From Pandoraea oxalativorans (GTDB lineage Bacteria; Pseudomonadota; Gammaproteobacteria; Burkholderiales; Burkholderiaceae): 64,000 nt of DNA. The DNA is taken from the NCBI RefSeq assembly GCF_000972785.3, contig NZ_CP011253.3:62001-126000 (forward strand). The letters are read 5' to 3'. The notes below the pieces were generated by a model. That model had not been told where the DNA came from and searched no databases. It saw only the letters and a list, made by a program, of their open reading frames with translations. The translations under genes were made by a program, and so were the position numbers. How positions within the stretch are numbered: position 1 is the stretch's first letter; every line of letters begins with the position of its first letter. Shown here in pieces: positions 34,671 to 43,588 of the stretch.

Positions 34671-35861
34671 ATGAGCGAGATTCGCTATTGCGAGGTGAGC
34701 GATCTGGCCGACGCGCGCGAGCAGTTGGCCGACATTCGTCACCACATCCACCAACATCCCGAGTTGTCCTTCGAGGAAGTCGACACGTCGCGTTACGTCG
34801 CTGAGAAGCTGGAAAGCTGGGGTTACGCGGTCACGCGTAACGTCGGCGGTCATGGCGTGGTGGCCTCGCTCACCGTGGGCACGAGCGGTCGCACGGTCGG
34901 TGTGCGCGCCGACATGGATGCACTGCCGATTCACGAGCAAACGGGTCTCGCGTACGCCAGCGTGCACGACGGCAAGATGCACGCCTGCGGCCACGACGGT
35001 CACACGACCGTGTTGCTCGGCGCAGCACAGCATCTCGCGAAGACGCGCAACTTCGACGGCACCGTCCATCTGATTTTCCAACCGGCGGAAGAAGCCGGTT
35101 CGAACAGCGGTGCCGAGCAGATGATTGCCGACGGCCTGTTCGAGCGCTTCCCGTGCGAAGCGATCTTCGGTCTGCATAACCACCCGGGCGTGGCCACGGG
35201 CACGTTCGGTTTTCGCGCCGGTCCGCTGATGGCTGCGTGCGATACCGTCAAGATCCGTATTCATGGCCGTGGCGGTCATGCGGCGCGCCCGCATCTGGCC
35301 ATCGACCCTGTGGTGATCGGCAGCGCTCTCGTGATGGCGCTGCAAACCGTGGTGGCGCGCAGCATCGACCCGACCGAAGCTGCCGTCGTGACCGTGGGCA
35401 CGTTTCATGCCGGTTTCGCGCCGAACGTCATTCCGGAAGACGCCACGATGGAACTGAGCGTGCGCTCGTTCTCGGCAAAGGTGCGCGCGACGCTCGAAGA
35501 GCGCATCTGCGCGCTGGTGAAGTCGCATACCGAAGGGTTCGGTGCGAGCGCCGACATCGAATACATCCGTGGCTATCCGGTCCTGGTGAACAGCGAAGCG
35601 GAAACGGAATTTGCCCGCAGCGTGGCCGAAGAGCTGGTCGGCGCGGAGCACATCATTTCGCCGTTCCCGCCGATTGCTGGCAGCGAGGACTTTGCTTACT
35701 ACCTGCAAAAGGTGCCGGGTTGCTTCATTCGCCTGGGTAACGGTGAAGGCAAACCGATGCTGCACAACGCCAAGTACGACTTCAACGACGACAATCTGAC
35801 CATCGGTGCCGCCTTCTGGACGCGTCTGGTCGAACGCTTTCTTGCCAAGGACCGCGCATGA
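34671..35861 (+). CDS. M20 family amidohydrolase (hippurate hydrolase/aminoacylase type)
   Basis: 396 residues, cytoplasmic. Members cleave N-acyl amino acids such as hippurate or N-acetyl compounds. Metal-site signatures: HQHPELSFEE (24-36), VRADMDALPI (78-87), HACGHDGHTT with Cys106 and His108, and QPAEEAGS with Glu140/Glu141; a dimerisation domain lies between about 180 and 295. The cysteine ligand places it in the M20D (HipO/IAA-amino acid hydrolase) group. GAGAGGGG precedes the ATG. The stop overlaps the MFS gene by 4 bp, so uptake and hydrolysis are probably coupled. Confidence 0.92.
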   Translation: MSEIRYCEVSDLADAREQLADIRHHIHQHPELSFEEVDTSRYVAEKLESWGYAVTRNVGGHGVVASLTVGTSGRTVGVRADMDALPIHEQTGLAYASVHDGKMHACGHDGHTTVLLGAAQHLAKTRNFDGTVHLIFQPAEEAGSNSGAEQMIADGLFERFPCEAIFGLHNHPGVATGTFGFRAGPLMAACDTVKIRIHGRGGHAARPHLAIDPVVIGSALVMALQTVVARSIDPTEAAVVTVGTFHAGFAPNVIPEDATMELSVRSFSAKVRATLEERICALVKSHTEGFGASADIEYIRGYPVLVNSEAETEFARSVAEELVGAEHIISPFPPIAGSEDFAYYLQKVPGCFIRLGNGEGKPMLHNAKYDFNDDNLTIGAAFWTRLVERFLAKDRA

Positions 35862-37183
35862 GCATCGCCACGCAATCGCAATCGTTTCAGGGTGACGGCG
35901 CAGCGTCGTCGTCGGCAGTGCAGATGTCGCCCGCACAGCAACGCAAGATCGTTTTTGCCGCCGTCATCGGCAATCTGCTCGAGTTCTTCGACTTCACGGT
36001 CTACAGCTACTTTGCGCTGACGATCGGCAAGCAGTTCTTTCCGGCAGACGACCCCATTACGTCGTCGCTGCTCGCGTTTGCCGTGTTCGCGGTGGGTTTC
36101 GTGATGCGCCCGCTGGGTGGCATCGTGCTGGGTCGCTATGCCGACCGCGCAGGCCGCAAGCCCGCGCTCACGCTGACCATCCTGCTGATGGCGCTCGGTT
36201 CGGCGGCCATCGGTCTTGCGCCGACGTATGCGCAGATCGGCCTCGCGGCGCCGTTGCTGATCGTGAGCGCGCGTTTGCTGCAAGGCTTCGCGCAGGGCGG
36301 CGAGTTCGGTGCGGCGACGGCCACGCTGCTGGAAGTGGGCGGCGCGAAGAGCCGTGGTTTCCGTGCGAGCTGGCAGTTGGCGAGTCAGGGCGCAGCCGCC
36401 CTGCTCGGCTCGGGTCTGGCGGCGAGCCTCGGCTTCCTGCTCTCGGACGACACCATGCATAGCTGGGGCTGGCGCATTCCGTTCCTGCTCGGCACGCTGA
36501 TCGCACCGGTCGGTATCTACCTGCGTCGTCACATTCAGGAAGAGCCGCCGAAGGCGAAGGCCGTCGCCGGTCGCGACGATCCCAAGCGTGGCCTGTATGT
36601 GCGTAACTGGTTCCTCACGATCTTCTCGATTGCGGGCATGTCCGTGTCGACGTACGTGATGATGTACTACATGCCGACGTACTGCATTCAGTACCTGGGT
36701 CTGCCGCCGAAGATGTCGATGCTCGCGGGCGTTGCCGCCAGCACGATCTCGCTGGTGATGTGCCCGATCTATGGCGCGTGGTCGGACAAGATGGGCAAGC
36801 GCAAGCCGCTGACGATGTTCGGTCGCGTGGCGCTGATCGTGCTGCTGTACCCGGCGTTCTGGGTGATGATCAATTACCCGTCGCTGCCGGTGGTGCTGGC
36901 CGCGCTGATCGTGCTGATGCTGTGCTACACGATGGGGTCGGCCCCGGCGTATGCGCTGATGCCGGAGAACTTCCCGAAGCATCTGCGTGCGGGCTACATG
37001 TCGAGTGCGTATGCGATTTCGGTGTCGGTGTTCGGCGGCACGGCACAGCTCGTCGCGGGCTGGCTGATTCGGGTGACGGGTAACAAGATGGCCCCGGCGT
37101 GGTACATGATCGTTTGTGTGATCGTGTCGCTCATCGCGGTGTCGATGTTCGAAGAGACCGGGAATAAGGTGCTCGACGAGTAA
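35858..37183 (+). CDS. MFS transporter of the metabolite:H+ symporter (MHS) type
   Basis: 441 residues, 12 helices. The opening VIGNLLEFFDFTVYSYFA, the loop 2-3 motif GRYADRAGRKPALT and QGFAQGGEFGAA are hallmarks of the MHS group (ProP, KgtP, ShiA, CitA), which import organic acids or zwitterions with protons. Here it probably imports the N-acyl substrate of the coupled M20 amidohydrolase (inference from the 4-bp overlap). A strong terminator follows at 37240-37267. Confidence 0.9.
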   Translation: MSIATQSQSFQGDGAASSSAVQMSPAQQRKIVFAAVIGNLLEFFDFTVYSYFALTIGKQFFPADDPITSSLLAFAVFAVGFVMRPLGGIVLGRYADRAGRKPALTLTILLMALGSAAIGLAPTYAQIGLAAPLLIVSARLLQGFAQGGEFGAATATLLEVGGAKSRGFRASWQLASQGAAALLGSGLAASLGFLLSDDTMHSWGWRIPFLLGTLIAPVGIYLRRHIQEEPPKAKAVAGRDDPKRGLYVRNWFLTIFSIAGMSVSTYVMMYYMPTYCIQYLGLPPKMSMLAGVAASTISLVMCPIYGAWSDKMGKRKPLTMFGRVALIVLLYPAFWVMINYPSLPVVLAALIVLMLCYTMGSAPAYALMPENFPKHLRAGYMSSAYAISVSVFGGTAQLVAGWLIRVTGNKMAPAWYMIVCVIVSLIAVSMFEETGNKVLDE

Positions 37184-37239
37184 GCGTCCGGGATGCAAGC
37201 CGTTGCGCTATTCCTCGCTTTTCGATGAGGGATACAAGG

Positions 37240-37268
37240 AACGCCACGCATGAATGCGTGGCGTTTTT
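37240..37268. terminator. Rho-independent terminator
   Basis: AACGCCACGCA (37240-37250), a TGAA loop and TGCGTGGCGTT (37255-37265), followed by TTT. It lies between the convergent MFS and M81 genes. Confidence 0.85.
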
Positions 37269-37290
37269 CGTTGTTGACGCCGTCCATCGC

Positions 37291-38790
37291 TCACATCTCG
37301 AACTTCACTTCCCGGTCCAGCGGATACACCGGACGGTTCACACGCGAGAACGGGAACAGGTCGTAGTTCGAGCTCGTCACGCCGTTGCTGTCGCACTCGA
37401 CCAGACCGGCCGAGATGGGCACGAAGACCGGACGGCAATACATGCGCGACTTCAGCAACAGGAAGCGTTCGCTGCGCGGATCGAGCCCCACGCACGTGAA
37501 TACCCCGTGATCCCACGATTCATGCGTGCGCTCCGTCACCACGATGCGGGCCGCACCGATGTCGAACAGCACCGTGCGCCCCATGTAGCAACGCTGGCCC
37601 GTGTACGTCGGCCCCGTCACGACATACTCGCCGTCGCTGATCTTGCGCACGATGCCAGTGAGTACCGGCGGCGTCTTGGTGATGCCTAATTGCGTCAGCG
37701 CGCGCTTGTTGCCCAGGGCCAGCGTGACCTGCGCGCCCTCGCCTGCGTCGATCAGCGTCGCCACTGCTTCGGGGTCGCACAGCGGGCCGACGCCGATGCC
37801 CGTCAGTCCGCCAGCCAGTGCGGCTTCGAGCACATCCATCGTGTCGCACGTGCCGCCGGACATGCAGTTGTCGCTGTGATCGAGCAGCAAGACGGGCTTG
37901 TCTGCGCCTTGGGCCAACTGCTTCGCCTCGGCAATAGATGCTTCAAGCGGTGCGCTGCGATAGACGAAGCCGTCGCGCTCATCCCACGCTTGTGCCGCGA
38001 TGCGATTGGCGACGGCTTGCGCACGCGCGACGCCGCCCTCGTCATCGTCGGCCGTCACGACCACGCTGATGCACGGCGCCGGAATGTCAGCGAGCGAAAA
38101 GCCCGAAAACACCGACACCGCCGGGATACCCTCTTCGGCTTCGGCGCGGCGTGCAGCGTCCAACGCGCGCTTCATCGCGCCGCCATGACTCGTGCTGCGC
38201 AGCGAGTGCACCATCAGCGGCGGCTGTTGCCACACCACCTTCGGGCGACGCTTGCCTGCGAGCATCTCGAACAGCAGTCGCCCGGCGTGCTCGCCCGTCT
38301 CGTACATATCGACGTGCGGGTACGTCTTGAAGCCGACGACGATGTCGGCGTTCGCCACGATCTTCGGCGTGACGTTCGCGTGCAGATCGAGCGCCACGGC
38401 AATCGGTGTGTCGGGCGCGGCGGCGCGCACGCGCGCGAGCAGATCGCCTTCGCCATCGTCGCTGTTTTCCGCGACCATCGCGCCGTGCAGATCGAGCAGA
38501 ATCGCGTCGACGCCGGTGGCCGCCGCTACGATGCGTCGGCACAGTTCGTCATACGCGCTCGCCGCCACCGGACCGCTGGGATTCGCACTCGCGGAGACGG
38601 GCGTCACCATCTGCGCGCCCGCTGCTTCTGCCAGATCGATGAACGCAGACATCGCGGTGCGCATGCCCTTGTTGTCGCGATAAGCGTCGGCATCGAACGT
38701 CGGCCCTGCATTACCGAAGGCTTCGAGCGGCGTCGGCACCGGCGAGAACGTGTTCGTTTCGTGATTCATCCGCGCGATCATGACTTTCAT
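37291..38790 (-). CDS. M81 family metallopeptidase, MlrC-like
   Basis: 499 residues. M81 proteins include MlrC, which hydrolyses the linear peptides produced in microcystin breakdown; most members have unknown substrates. Recognised features: NHETNTFSP at the start, LDLHGAMVAE, LDLHANVT, TYPHVDMYETGE, and a conserved C-terminal domain with VLTGIVRKISDGEYV. Residues in the His/Asp-rich segments are likely zinc ligands. Start at 38790 with GGAGG eight bases upstream; overlap of 4 bp with the amidohydrolase. Last gene of the operon that runs from 44806. Confidence 0.88.
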   Translation of the reverse strand: MKVMIARMNHETNTFSPVPTPLEAFGNAGPTFDADAYRDNKGMRTAMSAFIDLAEAAGAQMVTPVSASANPSGPVAASAYDELCRRIVAAATGVDAILLDLHGAMVAENSDDGEGDLLARVRAAAPDTPIAVALDLHANVTPKIVANADIVVGFKTYPHVDMYETGEHAGRLLFEMLAGKRRPKVVWQQPPLMVHSLRSTSHGGAMKRALDAARRAEAEEGIPAVSVFSGFSLADIPAPCISVVVTADDDEGGVARAQAVANRIAAQAWDERDGFVYRSAPLEASIAEAKQLAQGADKPVLLLDHSDNCMSGGTCDTMDVLEAALAGGLTGIGVGPLCDPEAVATLIDAGEGAQVTLALGNKRALTQLGITKTPPVLTGIVRKISDGEYVVTGPTYTGQRCYMGRTVLFDIGAARIVVTERTHESWDHGVFTCVGLDPRSERFLLLKSRMYCRPVFVPISAGLVECDSNGVTSSNYDLFPFSRVNRPVYPLDREVKFEM

Positions 38791-40049
38791 GCTGCACCTC
38801 CGGCGCGTTGCAGCATCGCTTGCAGCAGCACGTTGCAACCGGCTTCGAGGTGGGCCGGATCGGCGTCTTCGATCTCGTTGTGGCTGATGCCGTCCTTGCA
38901 CGGCACGAAGATCATCGCCGTGGGGGCGATGCGGGCCAGATACACCGCGTCGTGCCCTGCGCCGCTGATGGCGTCCATCGACGAATAGCCGAGCGTCTGC
39001 GCGCCGGTGCGAATGGCGTCGACCAGTTCCGGTGCGAACGGCTGCGGCGGGAAGTACACTACCTGCTCGATGGCGACGTCGATGCCCTTCGTACTCAGCG
39101 CCGTACACTCGGCGCGCAGCTTCGCGTCGAGTGCGTCGAGCGTGGCGTCGTCCGCCGCACGCAGGTCCACGGAGAGCTTCACGCGACCCGGAATGACGTT
39201 GCGCGAGTTCGGATAGTTGTCGACCCAACCCACGGTGCCGCGCGCGTGTGGTGCGTGTTCGCAGGCAATGCGGTTCACCGCCTGAATCAACTGTGCCGCA
39301 GCCAGCAGCGCGTCGCGGCGCAGTTCCATCGGCGTCGGGCCCGCGTGGGCTTCCATGCCTGTGAGGGTGACGTCGTACCAGCGCTGGCCAAGCGCGCCCT
39401 GCACCACGCCGATGGTCTTCGCGTGCGCTTCGAGGACCGGGCCCTGTTCGATGTGAGCTTCGAAATACGCGCCGACGTCGCCCGTCTTCCCGACGGCGGA
39501 CGCCTTGCCCGCATATCCGATGCTGCCGAGCGCCTCGGCGACACTCACACCGTCGCGATCCTTTTGCGTCAGCGCGTGTTCGAGCGTGAACGCCCCCGCA
39601 TAGACCCCCGATCCCATCATCACCGGGACGAAGCGGGAACCTTCCTCATTCGTCCAGACGGCGACTTCGAGCGGCGCTTGCGTCACGATCTGGTTGTCGT
39701 TGAGCGTGCGCAGCACTTCGAGACCGGCCAGCACACCGTAATTGCCGTCGAACTTGCCGCCGGTCGGCTGCGTGTCGATATGGCTACCGGTCATGACGGG
39801 CGGCAAGGCTTCGTTGCGTCCGGCGCGGCGCGCGAAGATGTTGCCGATGGCGTCGATGCGCACCGTGCAGCCGATCTCCTTCGCCCACGCTACGAACAGA
39901 TCGCGACCCTGACGGTCGAGGTCCGTGAGCGCCAGACGACAGACGCCGCCCTTCACTGTCGCGCCGATCTGCGCGAGTTTCATGAGACTGTCCCACAGAC
40001 GCGCACCGTCAATGCGCACTGCGGCAGCCGGTTGATCGAGACGTTCCAT
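38787..40049 (-). CDS. M20 Zn-dependent amidohydrolase (carbamoyl-amino acid hydrolase/allantoate amidohydrolase type)
   Basis: 420 residues, cytoplasmic. Family signatures: MTGSHIDTQPTGGKFDGNYGV (about 86-106), WTNEEGSRFVP, GAYFEAHIEQGPVLE, and MEAHAGPTPM. This is the AllC/HyuC/beta-ureidopropionase group, which removes carbamoyl groups or opens ureido compounds. The ABC transporter genes directly upstream (57 bp gap) suggest an imported ureido or amide compound as substrate. The stop overlaps the M81 start by 4 bp. Confidence 0.9.
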   Translation of the reverse strand: MERLDQPAAAVRIDGARLWDSLMKLAQIGATVKGGVCRLALTDLDRQGRDLFVAWAKEIGCTVRIDAIGNIFARRAGRNEALPPVMTGSHIDTQPTGGKFDGNYGVLAGLEVLRTLNDNQIVTQAPLEVAVWTNEEGSRFVPVMMGSGVYAGAFTLEHALTQKDRDGVSVAEALGSIGYAGKASAVGKTGDVGAYFEAHIEQGPVLEAHAKTIGVVQGALGQRWYDVTLTGMEAHAGPTPMELRRDALLAAAQLIQAVNRIACEHAPHARGTVGWVDNYPNSRNVIPGRVKLSVDLRAADDATLDALDAKLRAECTALSTKGIDVAIEQVVYFPPQPFAPELVDAIRTGAQTLGYSSMDAISGAGHDAVYLARIAPTAMIFVPCKDGISHNEIEDADPAHLEAGCNVLLQAMLQRAGGAA

Positions 40050-40106
40050 GTCTTTCTGTCCTTGAGAGTTGCCTATCGACGCCAGCGAGGGCGCCCGTCG
40101 GGCGGG

Positions 40107-40808
40107 CTACGCCACGCCGACGCCGAGATAGCGGTCTTTGACGACTTCGTCGGCGAGAAACGCCGCGTTGTCCGCGCCGTACACGATCACGCCCTGCTCG
40201 ACGATGTAATGCCGGTCGGCGAGCTGCGTGCAAACTTCCAGATTCTGTTCGACGAGCAGGATGGCCACGCCCGCCTGCTTGATGAGCTTCAACTGCGCCA
40301 CGATTTCTTCGACGATCACCGGCGCCAGTCCTTCGACGGGTTCGTCGAGCATGAGCAGACGCGGGTGATTCATCAGTGCGCGCCCGATGGCGAGCATCTG
40401 CTGTTCGCCGCCCGAGAGTTGCGCGCCGCCATTCTTGCGACGCTCCTGCAAGCGCGGAAAGATGCGGTAGATGTCGGCGAGTTGCCACGGCGAATCGCGT
40501 CGCGCGCCAAGCTTCAGATTCTCTTCGACGGTGAGCAGCTTGAAGATGCCGCGATGCTCCGGCACGAAGCACACGCCACGCGCGGCGATGCGATGCGCGG
40601 GCTGCCCGGCGACCGGCTTGCCCATGAAGGTGATGCTGCCCGCCTTGGGCGTGACCACACCGGAGACGGTCTTGAGCGTCGTCGACTTGCCTGCGCCGTT
40701 ACGACCCAGCAGCGTGACGAGTTCCCCGTCGCCGATCTGGAACGACACGCCTTGCAGGATGTGGCTTTTGCCGTAATAGCTGTGAACGCCAGCGACGTCG
40801 AGAATCAT
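40107..40808 (-). CDS. Branched-chain amino acid-type ABC transporter ATPase, LivF-like
   Basis: 233 residues. Walker A GRNGAGKST, ABC signature LSGGEQQML, Walker B LLMLDEP and the LivF-typical EGLAPVIVEEI segment are intact. It forms the ATPase dimer with the LivG-like subunit. Four-base overlap with the upstream gene. It belongs to a HAAT importer whose substrate is probably processed by the downstream hydrolases. Confidence 0.92.
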   Translation of the reverse strand: MILDVAGVHSYYGKSHILQGVSFQIGDGELVTLLGRNGAGKSTTLKTVSGVVTPKAGSITFMGKPVAGQPAHRIAARGVCFVPEHRGIFKLLTVEENLKLGARRDSPWQLADIYRIFPRLQERRKNGGAQLSGGEQQMLAIGRALMNHPRLLMLDEPVEGLAPVIVEEIVAQLKLIKQAGVAILLVEQNLEVCTQLADRHYIVEQGVIVYGADNAAFLADEVVKDRYLGVGVA

Positions 40809-41572
40809 GCGCGGCCTCCCGTGATCATGTTGCCGAGATAGGCGGCGCGCACGCGGTCGTCGGCACGAATCGCATCCGGCTTGCCTTCGACGAGCACGCG
40901 CCCTTGCTGCATGACGGTGATCGTGTCGGAGATATCCATCACGATGTTCATGTTGTGCTCGATGAGTACGACGGTATGGTCGTCGCGCAAACCGCGAATG
41001 AGCTGCTTCATGTCGTCGAGGTCGTCGATGCCCATGCCGGATGTCGGCTCGTCCAGAAAGATGGCCTTGGGCCGCGCGGCGAGCGCCATACCGACTTCGA
41101 GGCGTCGTTGCTGCCCGTGCGAGAGCAGTCCCGCTGCGGTGTCGGCGTGACGTGTGAGCGCGAGTCGCGTGAGCACGTCGTCCACGACGCCCGCGCAGGC
41201 GCGCGCCCCGTCCGCCTTGCGCCAGGACGACAGCGCCTGACGCGGCGTCACGCCCAGTGCGGCCAGACGCAGGTTCTCGCGCACCGACAGGTTCTGGAAC
41301 AGCGCCGTCACCTGAAACGAGCGGGCGATACCGCGTTGCACACGACGGTAATCGGCTTCGGTCGTGACGTCGTGACCGTCGAACATGATTCGCCCGCCCG
41401 AGACCGGCACGGTGCCCGTGAGCATGTGGAACAGCGTAGTCTTGCCTGCGCCGTTCGGACCGATCACGGAGTGCACCGTGCGCGGTGCGACGCGCAGATC
41501 GACGCCGTGCAACGCGGTGAACTTGCCGTAACGTTTGACGATGCCCGAGGCTTCGATGAGAGCGTCGCTCAT
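40805..41572 (-). CDS. Branched-chain amino acid-type ABC transporter ATPase, LivG-like
   Basis: 255 residues from ATG 41572 (an in-frame codon at 41668 lies inside the previous gene). Walker A GPNGAGKTT, signature LSHGQQRRLEVGMAL, Walker B AIFLDEPTSGM. The His in LSHGQ is usual for LivG proteins. Four-base overlaps on both sides. Confidence 0.92.
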   Translation of the reverse strand: MSDALIEASGIVKRYGKFTALHGVDLRVAPRTVHSVIGPNGAGKTTLFHMLTGTVPVSGGRIMFDGHDVTTEADYRRVQRGIARSFQVTALFQNLSVRENLRLAALGVTPRQALSSWRKADGARACAGVVDDVLTRLALTRHADTAAGLLSHGQQRRLEVGMALAARPKAIFLDEPTSGMGIDDLDDMKQLIRGLRDDHTVVLIEHNMNIVMDISDTITVMQQGRVLVEGKPDAIRADDRVRAAYLGNMITGGRA

Positions 41573-42570
41573 GTCGGGTCTCCCTGCGTGCTTTGTGTAT
41601 CCAGTTTGCCGTTCGTCGTATTCCGGCGGCCGGTGACGCGGTACCACAGCGATTCGCCCACGCCCCACAGGCCGCGATGCATGAACAGACTCACGGCGAT
41701 GAGCAGCAGGCCGAGCAGCAGCAGCCAGCGCGGCCAGAGCGTCGACAACCAGTCGGCGGCCAGCACGTAGAACGCCGCACCCAGCACCGAGGCGAACAGA
41801 TTGCCCGTGCCGCCGATCACCGTCATCACGAGAATCATCTCGCTCGTGTGGTATTCGATGTTGGACAGCGGCGCGATGCCGGTCATCAGCGCGTGCAGCG
41901 CACCGGCCAGCGCCGTGACGGCCCCGGAGATGGCGAACGCCACGAGCTTGAACGTCTTCACGTGGTACCCGATGGCCGCTGCGCGCGTTTCGTTATCGCG
42001 AATGGCCAGCAACGTTCGGCCGAACACCGAGTCCGCCACGCGCAGCAACCAGGCGAAGACAATCAGGAAGATGACCGCGACGAAGGTGTAGTACTGCCAC
42101 GGCGTCTCCAGCGGAATCAGCGTCTTGCCGCCGAGGGCGAGCGACTTGCGCGGAATGTCGAGCAGCCCGTTGTCGCCGCCCGTCCAGTCCGTGGCGGTAT
42201 AGGCGAAGAAGTAGAACATCTGCGCGCACGCAAGCGTGAGCATCACGAAGTAGGTGCCCTTCTGCCGGATGGCGAAGCTGCCGACGAGCGCCGCGATCGC
42301 CGCACCCAGCACGATGGCGGCGACGATGGCCACCGGCATCGGCAACGACCAGCGCGTGAGCATGATGCCCAGCGTGTAGCTGCCGAGCCCGAAGAAGATG
42401 CCCTGACCGAAGGACAGCAGTCCGGTGTAGCCCAGCAGCAGGTTGCAGCCGAGGACCGCGAGCGCGTAGATCAGCACTTCGGTGGCCAGGGTGCCCGACG
42501 AGAGCGCGACCGGCAGGATCAGCGTGACGGCGGCGGCGAGCCACCAAAAACGGTAACGTACGAGCATCAT
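41569..42570 (-). CDS. Branched-chain amino acid-type ABC transporter permease, LivM-like
   Basis: 333 residues with about nine to ten membrane helices; contains the LivM-typical LLGYTGLLSFGQGIFFGLGSY, the EAA-like loop around IRDNETRAAAIGYHVKTFK, and VIGGTGNLFASVLGAAFY. Two consecutive ATG codons (42570, 42567) follow GGGAGGGG; spacing favours the second, which shortens the protein by one residue. Overlaps the LivH-like stop by 4 bp. Confidence 0.92.
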   Translation of the reverse strand: MMLVRYRFWWLAAAVTLILPVALSSGTLATEVLIYALAVLGCNLLLGYTGLLSFGQGIFFGLGSYTLGIMLTRWSLPMPVAIVAAIVLGAAIAALVGSFAIRQKGTYFVMLTLACAQMFYFFAYTATDWTGGDNGLLDIPRKSLALGGKTLIPLETPWQYYTFVAVIFLIVFAWLLRVADSVFGRTLLAIRDNETRAAAIGYHVKTFKLVAFAISGAVTALAGALHALMTGIAPLSNIEYHTSEMILVMTVIGGTGNLFASVLGAAFYVLAADWLSTLWPRWLLLLGLLLIAVSLFMHRGLWGVGESLWYRVTGRRNTTNGKLDTQSTQGDPT

Positions 42571-43424
42571 CCCCTCCCGAGCAGGCCGTGCGGGCGCATG
42601 AGCAGCACCGCTGCCATCGCCACGTAGATCATGAGACGCGCGCCTTCCGGCCAGATCGTGCTCATCAGACTCTGCACAATGCCGATCACGAGACCGCCCA
42701 CCAGCGCCCCGGCGAAGCTGCCCATACCGCCGATGACGACCACCACGAACGCAATGCCCAGCGCTTCGATGCCCATGAACGGCTCCACGCCACGCACCGG
42801 TGCAGCCAGCACACCCGCGAGCGCCGCTGTGCCTGCGCCGAGGGCAAAGGCCAGGCTGAACACCCGGAACACATTGATGCCGAGCAACGACACCATCTCC
42901 GACGACTCGCTGCCCGCGCGCACTGCGCTGCCCAGGCGCGTGCCTTCGAGCAGCCACCAGAGTACGGCGGCGAACACGGCGGTGAAGCCGATGAGAAAGA
43001 GGCGGTACTTCGGATAGATGAAGCTGCCCCACATCACCACGCCGTCGAGCACTTCGGGCACGGCGACGTTGTCGCCCAGCGGCCCCCAAACGATGATGAC
43101 GGCTTCCTGCACGACGAGCGCGAGGCCGACCGTCACGAGGATGTGGAATTCGTGCGCTTTCTCGTAGATATGCGAGAGCAGCACCTTCTCGGCAATCCAC
43201 GCAAGCGCCCCTACGACGATGGGACATACGATGAGAGCGAGCCAGAACGACATGCCCCATTGCAATGCCTGATAGCAGAAGTACGCGCCGAGGAGATAAA
43301 AGGCACCGTGCGCAAAGTTCACGAAGCGCAGCAGGCCGAAGATGATCGATAGGCCGACGGCGAGCAGGAAGTACAACATCCCGATCCCGACGCCGTTGAT
43401 GACTTGGAGCAAGTAGACGTTCAT
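42567..43424 (-). CDS. Branched-chain amino acid-type ABC transporter permease, LivH-like
   Basis: 285 residues, about eight helices. Family marks: NGVGIGMLYFLLAVGLSIIFGLLRFVNFAHGA at the start and VVVIGGMGSFAGALVGGLVIGI near the end. Partner of the LivM-like permease. It lies 164 bp after the binding-protein gene, with a hairpin between them. Confidence 0.92.
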   Translation of the reverse strand: MNVYLLQVINGVGIGMLYFLLAVGLSIIFGLLRFVNFAHGAFYLLGAYFCYQALQWGMSFWLALIVCPIVVGALAWIAEKVLLSHIYEKAHEFHILVTVGLALVVQEAVIIVWGPLGDNVAVPEVLDGVVMWGSFIYPKYRLFLIGFTAVFAAVLWWLLEGTRLGSAVRAGSESSEMVSLLGINVFRVFSLAFALGAGTAALAGVLAAPVRGVEPFMGIEALGIAFVVVVIGGMGSFAGALVGGLVIGIVQSLMSTIWPEGARLMIYVAMAAVLLMRPHGLLGRG

Positions 43425-43522
43425 GCGCGTCCCGAAGAGCTTTGGAGCAGACGTGGAACACCTTGTGCATACAACCGCTCATTTAAGTCGATTTTCGAGC
43501 GAGTGCACCACAGACGACACAT

Positions 43523-43545
43523 GCGGGGACGACATGCGTCCCCGC
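43523..43545 (-). other. Hairpin between binding-protein gene and permease genes
   Basis: GCGGGGACG (43523-43531) and CGTCCCCGC (43537-43545) form a perfect 9-bp stem with a 5-base loop and no T-run. Placed after the binding-protein gene, it may stabilise that part of the transcript or partly stop transcription, so that the binding protein exceeds the permease (common in ABC operons; inferred here). Confidence 0.5.
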
Positions 43546-43588
43546 GAGCGACAGACTTCAGACAGCGTGCGGCAAACGTGCGACGGCG

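Noticed and set aside
38808..40841. 677-codon plus-strand frame opposite the amidohydrolase and LivF-like genes
   Set aside because: Runs antisense through two clear genes; composition is that of a shadow.
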